NCBI GenBank assembly: GCA_027574665.1
Contig: CM050668.1
Span: forward strand, 8,270,001 to 8,334,000
DNA length: 64,000 bases
Reading direction: 5' to 3'
DNA from: Rhynochetos jubatus
Lineage: Eukaryota; Chordata; Aves; Eurypygiformes; Rhynochetidae
Of this stretch, positions 49,609 through 61,122 are shown piece by piece. Both the position numbers and the translations under genes were made by a program. The notes under the pieces were generated by a model that had not been told where the DNA came from, did not search any database, and worked only from the letters and a program-made list of their open reading frames with translations. Each line of letters begins with the position of its first letter. The first letter of the stretch is position 1.

Positions 49609-51164
49609 AAATACTGTCACAAGGCAGGAAATTCTGTTCATAGCAATGGAATGTTAAAATCAATGATTCAAAATGCTCCCTAAGTCCAAGAATTTCTTTA
49701 ATAGACTTATCAGGGCATCTCAGTGCAAAACGTAACCTTGCACTTGTGGGTGTCATTCAAAACCAGAAATCTATTTAAAACATAGACATGGGGTGCCCAT
49801 TGCCAGAAATGAGCAATTCAGAGCGGAGGTTGCAGAGGGGTTGTATTCTACTCTTGGCTGGTGTTAAGAGCTCTAGGATGTGTTTCTTAGCGGTTTCTGA
49901 GATGAATCTTGAGCCCTGGAGGTTTTATGCAATTATTTTGGGTTCAGCAGTGCAGAAGTATAGATTACCATATACTCATCCACAAGCAGTAAGTAAAATG
50001 TTGGCCATTGTTTAATACTTGATTATTTTTTTTCCCCCATGCAGTTGCAGAATGCTTTCTTTGGCAAAACTCAAAAACAGCCCCTCAAGAAATAGCTACC
50101 CTGTGTGCTGGAAGTTTGGTTTTGTAACAGGACACTGAAATAGATTCTACTGCCATAGAAATATGATTTTCTATTTCTAAATATTCAGCTTACCACTTGT
50201 ATTTGTGTGGTGCCAAAGTCTTTTCACACTGAAGTCTGAAGTTTGAATACTTAACTGTAATAATAAACAATTAAGGTGGGAAGGCAGAAGTTAGGATCCC
50301 AAAATTCTGCGATTTATGGGCTGGGGAGGCATGGAGACAGACCACCAGTGCTCTTCATTAGGTATTAATGATTATTAGGCGTTAAGGCATTAGGAAAAGA
50401 ACATGTAATACTAGAAATATAGTGACTCCTTTGAACTGGTATGAGTTAGCGTGAAAGAAGTACCACTTTATTTGAAATTCAGGTTGTGACAGAGTACAAC
50501 CGCTTTTTCCAGCAATACCATTCATCCTTGGGCCCCTGAGATAATAATGTTGAGTTGGATTTGTGGATTTTAACAACCTGTAGTTTTGCAAATAAAACTG
50601 CAGTTCAGTAAACTGCTTTGAGTTAGATTTATAGTGTAAACATGCTGCCACTTTCAGTGGATTTCCCTGGCGGAAGCTCCAAACATGGCTTTCCTAAAAC
50701 GCTAAATGCACCCTTCGTTCTGAAGCGTAACGTGTGTGCACAAAGCAACCCCCAAATTCTAGCAGCAGTTTTTACTGCTCCAGCGTGCACGATCACTGCA
50801 GAGAAGAACACAAGTCTCATGTTAAACAGGCAGAGAGGGAAGAAAAGGTCAAGATTTGCCACAGAACAACTTTGTTCTGCTTTGTGGGTGCTGCTGTGTA
50901 CAAAGGGGGTTGTTGGGCATCACCGTAGGTCAGTGCTTTCTGGTAACTCCTGGTAGCAATTCAAGGTAGCACAGCCACGCTCGTTAGAGAAAACCCCCGC
51001 GCCTGAGAGACAAGGTATTTTGTATTCCTAATGCTGCTGTTTACACAGTGTTTTGTCTGGGGCTTTGTCAGCTATTTCTCTGCTGGGTTTTTCTTGAGCT
51101 CTTTAAAGATCCCTCTTCAAAGTTACATGGCTCTTAAAGTCATAGTAAAACAAAGACTTCATAT
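49609..51164. other. Non-coding stretch, nothing recognised
   Basis: Single-copy sequence. The frame at 50642-50956 (104 codons) shows no domain. Confidence 0.6.
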
Positions 51165-51490
51165 CACAGTTTAGTATTTCAGTTAAACTACAGAGTAATA
51201 ATTTGCATTAATTGTAGCCTATTAGTTGCAAATGACAACATTTTGTTTTGTTGTACTTAAAGATTTTATTAGTAACAGCCGCTTTTAGTTAGTGTTTGTT
51301 GCCCCAAGAGCTTTAGAGGAACTGATTTTCTGTCAGAAAAGATTGGAATCAATTGCATTCCTCCCTTCCAGATAGTGCTAAAACATTTATTTAAAGGTTT
51401 ATATGCTCACCCTGCCTTATCTGTATTCCGAGTCGCTTGTCCAATGAAATAAAATTCATTCATGCCTTCCTTCACTGTGTTATTGACAAA
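51165..51490. promoter_or_regulatory. AT-rich block with an octamer motif
   Basis: Repeat-free block with a perfect octamer ATTTGCAT at 51201-51208 inside AGTAATAATTTGCATTAATT. It also has GCCTATTAGTTGCAAATGAC (51218-51237) and GTCCAATGAAATAAAATTCA (51440-51459). The density of homeodomain/POU cores and lack of repeats suggest a conserved enhancer-like element. Conservation is not tested. Confidence 0.25.
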
Positions 51491-52276
51491 GTGTACGCTT
51501 TATGTGACTGGAAGCCAGAATTCTGTCTTTCGGGAATACCTCTCTCTAAACTTGTCTGAAAGAATTATTTTATTGCATTTTTCATGCCAGTTCAAGTGTG
51601 TTTGAATGGTAAATCCTAGAAGCTGGGCTGTCTGTGACCAAATCAGCCTTTTGAATTAGCAGCATGTGCGGCATGATAGAAATATTAGGTTGTAAGGAAG
51701 GAGTATGTGTGCTACATGACTTTTTTATTAAGTGGTTTGTTGTTGGGTTTTTTCTTTCACATAATAAACTGCATTTCAGTTGGTTCTACCAAGCAAAAAC
51801 CAGGTCAAGTCAGTTTTCCAAATGCCTGTCTCTACGCTGACGGAAGTTTTGCCATCACTGTGTTTCCTTAGCCCATTCTCTATGAAAGAGCAGCGCCTGG
51901 AGAGCAAGCGTTGAAAGCTATTTATGCTGTGTTTCACTCGGGGAAGCTTAGAGCACCAGCAGCCGCTTTGTTTATGCGTGCAGCGAGTGCTGCACGAGTG
52001 CCGTTCAGCCGTCTGTCAGGGGCGTGACACAAAAAAAGTCGTTATGATCTCGGTGGTTTCTCTTATACGAAAGATAGAGTGGGTCATCGCTGAATTAAGG
52101 ACTTAACAGTGCCGCCTGGCCGTGCAGCCGCAATACTGATTGAAGGGTCCAGAAGCGAGGTATGTACGTGACCTACTGTCACTTCTCCTTATTTCTGCGT
52201 TGGGGTAACTCTGGGAAAGCCGAGGAGAGGCAGAGGTAAAAGTAGAATTTAACAGCGCTGTGCTGATTTGAGATCT
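51491..52276. other. Non-coding stretch, nothing recognised
   Basis: Single-copy sequence. No gene or repeat was recognised. Confidence 0.6.
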
Positions 52277-52360
52277 AGGGGATCCTGCTCTGGCAGGGGG
52301 GTTGGACTGGGTGATCTCTAGAGGTCCCTTCCAACCCCGACCACTCTGTGAATCTGTGAG
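52277..52360 (+). mobile_element. CR1 3'-end stub, sense orientation
   Basis: The only plus-oriented CR1 in the window. AGGGGATCCTGCTCTGGCAG, then GTTGGACTGGGTGATCTCTA, GAGGTCCCTTCCAACCCC and the terminal array CTCTGTGAATCTGTGAG. About 85 bp remain. The terminal ATTCTGTG-type octamers mark the true 3' end. Confidence 0.94.
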
Positions 52361-53887
52361 ACTAGAATGTGGGAGGAGGAAGTAATAAGGTTACCTTTTC
52401 CTTTTGTCACTCAGCAAATTCACAGAGCTGATCCTGGAGAGAGCAATGTGCATCAGGCACTGGGGTATTACAGCACATAATTCCACTGCCTCAACCACAA
52501 ACTAATTAAAAACCCTCTGATTCCCCAAACCCCTTCCTCTCTCTTTTCATTTCCTCTCCAAGCAGGACTTCAGTTTAAATTTGACATCCTTTGGGGACTC
52601 TGCAATGAGTAAGACTATTTGAGTAGTTGTAGAGCTTTCTCCGGCTTTCCTCAGAGAAACTGTTCACGTATTTAGCAAAGAGCGTGAACCGAGGACTAAA
52701 AGCTGAGTGTATCTGACCGAGTTCTCAAAACTGAGGGTGGAGAAGGGGCCTGGAAAGAGGAATTACAATTGACCCCATTTCTCCTACAGAAGCTGCCACA
52801 CCTCTGCTGTTGAGATGAGCCAAGTTGTCGGAGGAGGTCACCCAAGCAGCCCACGCAAGCCTGGGGTTACCCACGCAGCCCTTTGGGAAGGGACAGGCCT
52901 CGGTGCCGCGGCGCGAGCGCTCGGCTGTGCGGGCAATGCAAGGAGAAGAGGTTGGTTTCTGTATGCTTTGACTTGCGGTCAGGCACGTGGACTAGGCGAT
53001 CGTTCCTTCCAGCTGGAACTGTCTGTTGTATTCTAATTCGGTTTTGTACAGTAGTGCCATTGCGTGACTTCGTAATGTTTTCTAGAACTGTCAGGTTTGC
53101 GCACATCGGTTTAACACAAGCTCCTGTGAGGTCCTGAAGGAAAGAAAATTTGGCTCAGATTTGGGTTTGCGGATGAATGTTTATTTCTATGATAACCCTT
53201 TCTTATTGTGCTGATGGTGGTAGTTAGACTGTGACGCGTAACATACCGCTTCTGTGTGTCCACAGCTTATCTGCCTGTGGCGAGTTGTGTCTGAACCAAT
53301 CTCCTGGCTGTCCTGGCCTGTGACCACACATTTTCTTGTACCCAGCAGAAAACCCTTCCATTTTAGAGCAACAATCCTTGTCCATTTGCCAAAGAATATG
53401 AATAGCATTGCAGGCGTTCAAGATAGTCCTGAAAGCGACCCCAGCAGACATGCCTGCGGATTTTGTGCTGATTCACTTGTTCTCATTCTGAGGTCATAAG
53501 CAAAATTGGGTTTGTGGCTACCTTTACTTTCTTTTTTGTCAGATGACGTGACAATGAATGCTTCACAGATTTGGGTAGGTCTATGTGAAGTAATGCTGAG
53601 CAACCCTCACCTTCCAGATTCTGTCTGGACATTCACAGAAGCTATCTAAAGAGTATACTAGTTATAGATTTGTTAATCTGCTCCAGTTCTGAATTATTCT
53701 GGGATTAAACAAAACCCCACACACTGAAACACCAACCACTGCGTAATATAAAGCCTTCTAGTTGTTTAACCCTGTACAAAATGCAAGCCACTGCTGTAAC
53801 ACAGAAAGAAGACACAAAGTAGGTGTTTAAGGACACTTTACCTTGTTTTCCTCCTTTCAGAAAAAGCCCCTACTTTTGGAAATGCCC
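52361..53887. other. Non-coding stretch with a small CpG cluster
   Basis: Single-copy sequence. Bases 52901-52934 hold eight CpG dinucleotides in about 35 bases, unlike the CpG-poor surroundings. This is far too short to be a CpG island. No gene was identified. Confidence 0.5.
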
Positions 53888-54433
53888 TTATTCAGTCACA
53901 GAAATTGTGTGAGTGCTAGGGGAATGGATCACTGCTCCAACACTCAAGGTTCTTGCTAATTTTGAGCGTGCCTGTGGAGGATACGTGCTCTCCTCCCTTG
54001 GCCAGGCCATTTTTATAACACAGCCCCGTGAGAATTTGCCACCCTGAAAAATAAGCTGGGGAACTCGGTCATCTCTGACTCGCTTCACTGGGAATCTTTC
54101 CAGGTAAGCTTTCCAGACTTCATAAAGACAAATGTGCAGTCCCGGCTCAGCAGGCCCAGTTGGGAATGACCCTTCTGCTCGATGACATGCAAACCCACCA
54201 ACCCCCATCTCCCAAAACAGGCTTAGCACATGTCTGCACAATTCTTTTGTCAGTTCTCTACTGGCCAGTTCCCCGCTCCTCCTGGAGCTCAGGGAGCTGT
54301 AGCATAAACACATCGCTAACAAACAGGTCTCTGTCTCAATAAGCAACTTTTCCTTTGGTGTCCGTACTACGTAACGCGATCCTGGGCTATTGCTGGGCAT
54401 CCTTGGCCCAGCCCCAGCACAAGCGATTAACAT
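53888..54433 (-). other. Longest ORF of the window, probably not a gene
   Basis: An ATG-started frame of 181 codons, the longest in either strand. The product has no signal peptide, no obvious membrane segment, no repeats and no motif I recognise. Composition is ordinary, with several Arg/Lys and Ser. About one frame of this length is expected by chance in six frames of 64 kb. No polyadenylation signal is evident just downstream on the minus strand. It is recorded because it is the best single-exon candidate, not because there is positive evidence for a protein. Confidence 0.08.
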
Positions 54434-57114
54434 TAATAGCCATAAAATACATTTCTCGTGCGGTGAGGGAGATGAAACATTTCACACGATCCTTTCCCTC
54501 GGAGCAGACAGCTGAGCGCACACACGACTGCGAAAGCGCTCTGGGGTGCCAGTGCTGGTAAGTAATATTCAGAGGAGTCCCCTCCTCCCTGCACACGCAC
54601 GCAGACCCCGTGTACAATATCCCACAAGGTTAAGTGTTGTGCTGCTCAGGGCGCGGCGTTATATCCTGGTTGCCTAGAGGCAGTTGTTGGCTCGGTGAAC
54701 GTGATCTGTCTGAGGCAGGAAATATCATCTCGATGGGAGAACGGGAGCTCCGAACAAAAGTCATGAACTCATTCACAATCCAGACATGCCCCAGGAGTTG
54801 GTGTTCAAGTGACCTCGTTTGCCCTCTGTTGTTATACATTTGTCCCTGCGGCACTATTTCACAGGCAAAAAAAACCCAACAGAAATTCAAATATGACTAA
54901 TGGAAGACAAAATGTTGCTCTGAGCTGCCAGTTGGCAGCTTTCACCCTTGTGGTGGGTCGGTGCTTAAAGAAGTAAAAGCAAATATTTGGATTCTGAAAA
55001 CACTCTTACTACACCTTTTTTGGTGTGTTTATGTTGAGATAAAGGACCAGCGGAATGGATGATTAATTCTGGAGAGATGGATATATATGAACATGAAAAG
55101 GTCATCCCGGGTCCAAGCCAAGTTGCTGATGCAAAGCTGATATTCTTCGGGCTGGCAAAAGTGACTTTCCCCATGTACGCGAAGAGTCTAACATCTACGT
55201 GGAGTGAGCTCTTGGTAGTGGTTTTCTTAAGGGAGGGGAAAAAAACTCCTCCCTAGGGAGCTCGCAGATGTTTTGGTAGTGAAATTAATTATATGATCAC
55301 TCTCATCCTCATTTTATCACGCCTAAGAGTAAGCTGACAGCAGAGGGAGGAAAAACAGAATTGTCCAATAGACACAAACGCGTCCTGAATCAGAAGTTTC
55401 CTGTAGGTGCTCACACGGGGGGCGCACCGTTACAGACTGTCCCTGTCCCCGGTGTATGGGCCCTTCTGGCACAGCAGTCCGTGAAATGCTCACAGGCTGT
55501 TTGCAGACAGCCCACTCCCCACCTTGGCTGAGGTCCCCCCTCCGCGCAGAAGGCAGTCTGACAGACTCTCTCCACGGTGACCAGAAATAAGCTGTTCTGA
55601 AGACCTAGAAAAGGAGCTTCTGAATGCTGATCTGTACTCAGCGTGAGTGTGAGCTCACAGGGTGAGCTCCTCTTCTTAATCCTTCAATGTTTACACCCAC
55701 GTGAGAAGGATGAAGTTGCTGTAAAGTGCGTAAAGTTGCAGCGTGCCATAACGGGGGGTATTGAGTGCTCAGTTGGCTCTCATTCTAGGCATGAAGTGGG
55801 GATACTGAAATCTTGGATTCAGAACTCAATTTTGAAAGCTCTCAAGTGCAAAGTACTGGAGCAGTGAATCATCTGGCCATTGGACCACACCTAGGCAAGG
55901 CTGTTTACCCACACTCGTCACTGAGCCTAAAGAACATAGGTATTTCCACACAGCAAGTAGTGAGCAAGAGGCAGTTGCCTTTCTTATGGTCTGAACAAAC
56001 TTTGGCTTATTAATCTTGAAAAGCTGAAATTCAGCAGGAATCTGTGTAGATGAAGGGAAAAGAAATCTACATCGAACAGGAGTCCAACAAGAGGAGTTCT
56101 TGTAAGCCCTTGGGGATGCAGAAATCCCTTTTTTGACCCTGCTTTATCCTATAGGTAGGGCTGTACACAATGATAAGCAATGGAAGCAGATGAGTGCTCT
56201 GAACTTCCTGAATGTCAAGAGCCGTGATCAGAGATGTAGGCTGATTGCTTAGTCCTCAAACCAATTCTTTCACCCTTGTACCAGACTAGAAGGCACCCCT
56301 CACATGCCCCAGTGTTAAGCGAAGGAGACCTCCCCACTACTGCAGTTATGACTGGTAGATTGGGTTCCTCTGGCCGCACATACCCTCTTCAATAAAAGTG
56401 GTCTCGCTTCTCAGAGCAGGAGGCACTCACCAGTCCCAGCACTTTTAAGGTTACTTAATTCAGTCCAAGCCTGGTTTTCAGATAGGCTTGTTACAGAAAA
56501 TGCTTATCACTTGGAACAGTGTGATATATAGGAACTATCCCCACGAAGCTTAGCAGCAACCGGTACAGCTGAAGCTTGCCCCTTGTCTTGTCTTGAATTA
56601 ATTCCCAGTAACAGACAACCTTTGACAAAATACAAGGTTTCCGTTGTTGTGGTTGGCTAATGAAAGAACCCACAGATGTTTAACAAACACCAGGGAAGAC
56701 CTAAACCCCACCCAGGACAAGTCTTCAATTGTATGAAACTGCAACAGTACCAGTTGGTTGCCATCTACCTTTTGGCCATTTGGCTTCAAATCCTACATTA
56801 TACAGGAGAAATTTGTATTTTGACATCATCTTTATTATGCAAACATGCCAGGCACACAGATGTAAAGCAGGCTCTGGGGTATGGTAAAACAGCACTTCCC
56901 ATTTCAGTGGTCTCAGACATAATTGTTTTCTTACTGTAGTTCTTGCAGTGTTAACTGTAGTTTTGGTTTTGAATGTTTTGTTTCTGTTTGTTTTCAGTTA
57001 GGAGACAAAGCACTTGGGAAACCTACTAAACCCGGGTAAAATTTAGTATGGCAAGAGACGACAAGCTTCAGTTTTCAAAGTATTAGCTTGTTAGCTCAGG
57101 GGGGACAGTTGATG
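54434..57114. other. Non-coding stretch, nothing recognised
   Basis: Single-copy sequence. A donor-like CTG/GTAAGT lies near 54557 and a small purine/pyrimidine inverted repeat near 55231-55255. No gene, RNA or repeat family was recognised. Confidence 0.55.
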
Positions 57115-57200
57115 TGGAAAGAGACAGTGAGGCCAAGCGAAAAGAAAATACTTCCTCAGGTCACGCAGAACTCCCTTGCCCTAGTCCTTGCACAAACTCC
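57115..57200 (-). mobile_element. Possible MIR-like remnant, antisense
   Basis: GAGACAGTGAGGCCAAGCGA, then CTTCCTCAGGTCACGCAGAA and CTAGTCCTTGCACAAACTCC, loosely follow the antisense MIR order ('actgaggc...gcccaaggtcacacag...gtccagtgcc...aac'). The match is weak and may be coincidental. Confidence 0.28.
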
Positions 57201-57589
57201 ATGAATTAGATGGGTTTTTTAAAAAGATATGTCTCCTGATCTTAATAGAGAAGACAACTACTCTAAACAAAAATTAAGAACGAGATATTCTGAAAACAGA
57301 CTTAAGTTAAATCCTGAATAGCTTGTGGTGTCCCATGCAATCTCATCAGTAGTGCTAGTGACCTAATACTGACTCATTGTAACATACAGAATGTTAAGTA
57401 CACAGTGGAGTAGCTCTACAGCAGAAAATTTCTGCATTAAAGTCCTTTATTTATTTCTCCTCCCAGTAAAATGAAAAAAGAGTAAGTCTTCCAAATCAGT
57501 AATAATCTTCGGAGGGATTTCTGCAATGTGCAATAAGCCAGTCTCCCAGCCTTAATCTTCCCCAACACTGCCACAGGAAGAGCTGTCCA

Positions 57590-57880
57590 TAAACTAGATT
57601 GCCTGTGTTGTTTCTACTTAATTTATGATGGACTCCTCTGATGTCCAATTAAGACAGAGATCTGAATTTGAAAGACTGGAATGCTTTTTGCTGTGAAAAT
57701 GCTGAGCCAACCTTGTCTAGCCACCTTTGACATATAAAGAGGGCTGGTAATTGCCCCTTTCATTTCTAAATGTTGTAAATTACATAGCAAATTATTACTT
57801 GATAGGATCTACTTTTAGATCTCACTGTAAAAGCCAGACAATTTCAGGGAATAAATCAATTTTCTTCTCCTGTATTTGTG
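57590..57880. promoter_or_regulatory. AT-rich block resembling a conserved non-coding element
   Basis: Repeat-free block with CTACTTAATTTATGATGG (57616), GATGTCCAATTAAGACAG (57640), CTTTGACATATAAAGAGG (57726) and TTACATAGCAAATTATTACT (57780). It has dense TAAT/ATTA cores and low repeat content. Regulatory function is inferred only from texture. Confidence 0.2.
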
Positions 57881-60800
57881 GTTTACACCCCACCCCGGAC
57901 GTCTAATTAAGTTCGATAAATGTGTGTAAACATGAGCCTTACCCTCCATAATCCAACTCCTACCTTACTTGTTTATACAGAGGTTAATAAGCTCGGTCTA
58001 TTTACCATACTACTTAATGGTTTTTATGCTGTACGCAACTTTATGGTCTTTTACCAGGAGTAAAAAGGCATGGAATTGGAGAATGATCATCTTTGATGGG
58101 TCTGGGTTCAATAACAGAGACCTTTAACTTAGGAGTCTACAAGCAGAAATGCCAGTAAACAGATCTGCAAAAAGATTTGATTTGTTTTCCAGGAGCATTA
58201 ATTTTCATTTTTATCCTGTTTATCCTTCTGTGTAATAATTCCTCATTCCTGATTTGGAGAGGAGACTCATGCATTATCATTCAGAATGCCACAAAATTCA
58301 ATTAAGGGCTGGCTGCAGCATCCCTTCTTGGTTTGTGAATGATTTACCTCCGTGGAGAAAACAGGATGACTTTTTCCCTCACAAAGCATGGTTGCTAATT
58401 TTGACAGAGTAAGCAGCCTTACGCTACACAAGCCATCGTTAAACAATAAAGAAACATTAATAAAACGACTCAAGGGGTGGTGTCCTTTAGCCAAGGAAAT
58501 ATCCATCCCTGGCACATCTTAGGGACCGAAAACGTGAAACAGTGTAACGTGTCAGGTAATGTAATTCCACATCCACCAGTCTCCAGCCCCTGCAAGCCCA
58601 CTCACTCCTCCAGCCGTGTCCCGACCGCCCGGCCACTTGGTTGTCTTTCAGTCAAGCATTGCTGTTGTGCTGTCAGCACTTCAGCTGTCTGTGCCTCTGA
58701 GGCATACAGGTGCTGCCAGCTTGATGGAGGCAGTCCGTACACAGAAAGAGGATGAAATGTTGATTCCGGTCTTCTGACATCATTATTAGCATTCTTATTA
58801 TTTATATCTCGATGTATTTTTCAAGATGACCAAAAGTGTCCATGACAAGCTTTCATTTCTCTGTCTAGAAAACGTAAGGTATCTCTGAGCATGCTAGGAA
58901 ATGCCCCGCTCCTTCCCCGCCAAATGCTTCATCAGAATTTTCAGGCTTTTGCCATCAGAGTGCGTAGTCACGTTTTTTCTTCTTCACAACATGAGGGAGC
59001 GAGACGCGGATTAAGTGTTCTATTTAAAAACGCTTTGACACGTTTTGTGGAAGCCAAGACAATTCTGTTGAAGTATTATCATGATTCACTTGAGGTAAAT
59101 CAGCAAATAACTCATGTTGCCCCATAGGGCCACTCAGCTAAGTGTGTGTTTTATATACACAGAGCCCTATAGCTTCAGCAAGAGGCACATTTCCTTCAAG
59201 TCAGTGTAGAGATTACACAATAAGACAGAGATATTTAGAGGGATGCTGCTGGTGGTGTCTGAGCCCCTAGGCTTTGTTCAGGCAGCTCCAGTCTGAATGG
59301 ATCACTGCCGTGCCAAAAGAAAAAAAAATCTCTGGAGTACAATGCGAAGTGTTTGCTATTAATGGCAACATGAGTGTTATTGCCGAGCTGTGTTACGCCG
59401 GATGATTCTATGCAGCAGAAGGTAATTTAACTCCCCAGAATTTTGCTTTGCTTCCCTCCCCCAGGTTAAAAGTCTGATGAGATGCCTGCTCTACATGCAC
59501 AGCCATCAAGTGACTGCAGCGAACGCCGCTCCGAACACAGAGCCGTGGCAGGCAGGCGGCAGCTAAACGAGCCCCCGCCGCACGGGGAAGCAAACAGTGG
59601 GGCTGTGGTTTGCCACCGATTTCCCCAGCCCTTAGCTGGTGGGGGGAGGATTATTAAACCTTATTAAACCCTTCTGTTTTGCTCTGTAGTGCTACAAATA
59701 GAACAGTAAATCTCAGTAATGAGGTGCACGCTGTTCCGTTCAGTATGTGCTGCGGATGACAAGCAGGGACCAAAACCCACAAGGAAATCCTAAGTGCAGC
59801 TGGAGGCTGCTGTGCCCACCACCGAGCTGAGTCCTGAATTGCGCTGAGGTGTGTGCCTTGTACCTGTGTTGCACATCCTGCAGTTGTGACTGCTGTTTAC
59901 TGCCGGGGTACTCTTTGCACCAGCGACCCCTGTTACGTGGCTCAGAACCCACTCTGAGAAGCTACAGAAAAAGGGGTTGTATTCTCAGATTGCAGCAGCA
60001 ATTCTCAAACTTCTTGTATCCACACCCAAAATTTCCCCCTTTCTGCTCCCCTGAGGAAGTTGGCAAGTAGGATCAGGCAAGGACTGCTTTCACCAGGATG
60101 GTCCCCATGGGTTATCAAGCCCAGCCTACGAGGAGTCTTGGCCACAAAGAGCCTGATTGAGGGTCTTCTGAAGGGGACTATTTCTCATGCCCACGCCCAA
60201 ATAAATCCTACCTGCTCTGGTTTGAGATTCCCATGTTAGACTGGGCTTGGTTGAAAGGCTCCAAGACCTGCCTGTGACCACTAGCACAACCGAGAGCTGC
60301 CAGCTTTCAGCTGCCAGCAGAGGGGGAGTGGACAGGGACTGCACCAAGGCAGTGTTATTTCTCATTGATTGGCCTGCACTTGAGACAATTGGCTGCTTTA
60401 CCCATCTACTGCAAACAATTAAACCCCTAAAGTTGGGTTTCTGGAAGTAGAAGCCTCAGAAAGAGGATGAGAGCCTACAGAAACGTGGTGGCAGGTGAAA
60501 TCTAGGTGCCGTCTCTCGGATTGATCAGAGAGTCAAGTATGAGGGTATTGATGCCTCATCCAAACTTTTATTCAACTGGCAAGTGGTGAATATGTTGGAC
60601 AAGCTCAAATACCAGGTCTGAAAAGAGTATTTTGAAGAGCAGGAATAATGAGTCATAAGCAAGGAATAGCCCCTTGCCAGCTTTGTTACTTCAAAGCATA
60701 GAATTAAAGGGTAGGGTCCTTTTTTCCCCACACAGGCACTGAGCTAGAAATTCACGGCTACTTTCAGAAGTGGTCCAAGTCCTTCATATTCCACACAGGA

Positions 60801-61103
60801 ACAGAGGAACGCAAGTGTCCTCGCCTGTGAGCAGTTAAAGGCTAAGAGGGGTCTTCAGCAACACACACATTCACACGCTGTCCCTCCCTTAAGCAGGATC
60901 CTCAGCTGAGAATTCAGAGGCCACTTTGCAAGGCTTTCCTCTCAGATGTGTGTCTAAAGCCCCAGTCTGGGGTTTTTTGAGTGGATTAATTGAACCCGAT
61001 AGAGCTTTTCTGTTAGAAAGCTGATTTCTGATTTAGACTGAAGCCTCGTCTGCATTATCAAAGGTTTTCCTGGCCATTCCTCCACACTCCTCAAGTCTTT
61101 CAG
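57881..61103. other. Non-coding stretch, nothing recognised
   Basis: Single-copy sequence. A 78-codon frame at 58891-59127 runs into a GAG/GTAAAT donor-like site near 59095 but shows no recognised domain. A small direct repeat (TTATTAAACC twice) lies near 59650-59671. Confidence 0.55.
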
Positions 61104-61122
61104 TGAGATTCAGTGAATCTCA
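61104..61122. repeat. Short perfect palindrome
   Basis: TGAGATTC and GAATCTCA flank a 3-base spacer (AGT): eight perfect base pairs, 19 bases in total. It could be a dimeric binding site or chance. Confidence 0.7.

Noticed and set aside
49344..49683. Several 60-84 codon frames
   Set aside because: They are shadows of the CR1 fragment at 49407-49608 and share peptides with the frames in the other CR1 copy.
53888..54433. 181-codon minus-strand ORF as a new gene
   Set aside because: It starts with ATG, but about one frame this long is expected by chance. No domain, signal peptide or nearby polyadenylation signal is visible. It is kept only as a low-confidence note.
58891..59095. Open frame ending at GAG/GTAAAT
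   Set aside because: The donor is weak, the acceptor is unclear and no domain is recognised. The length is within chance.
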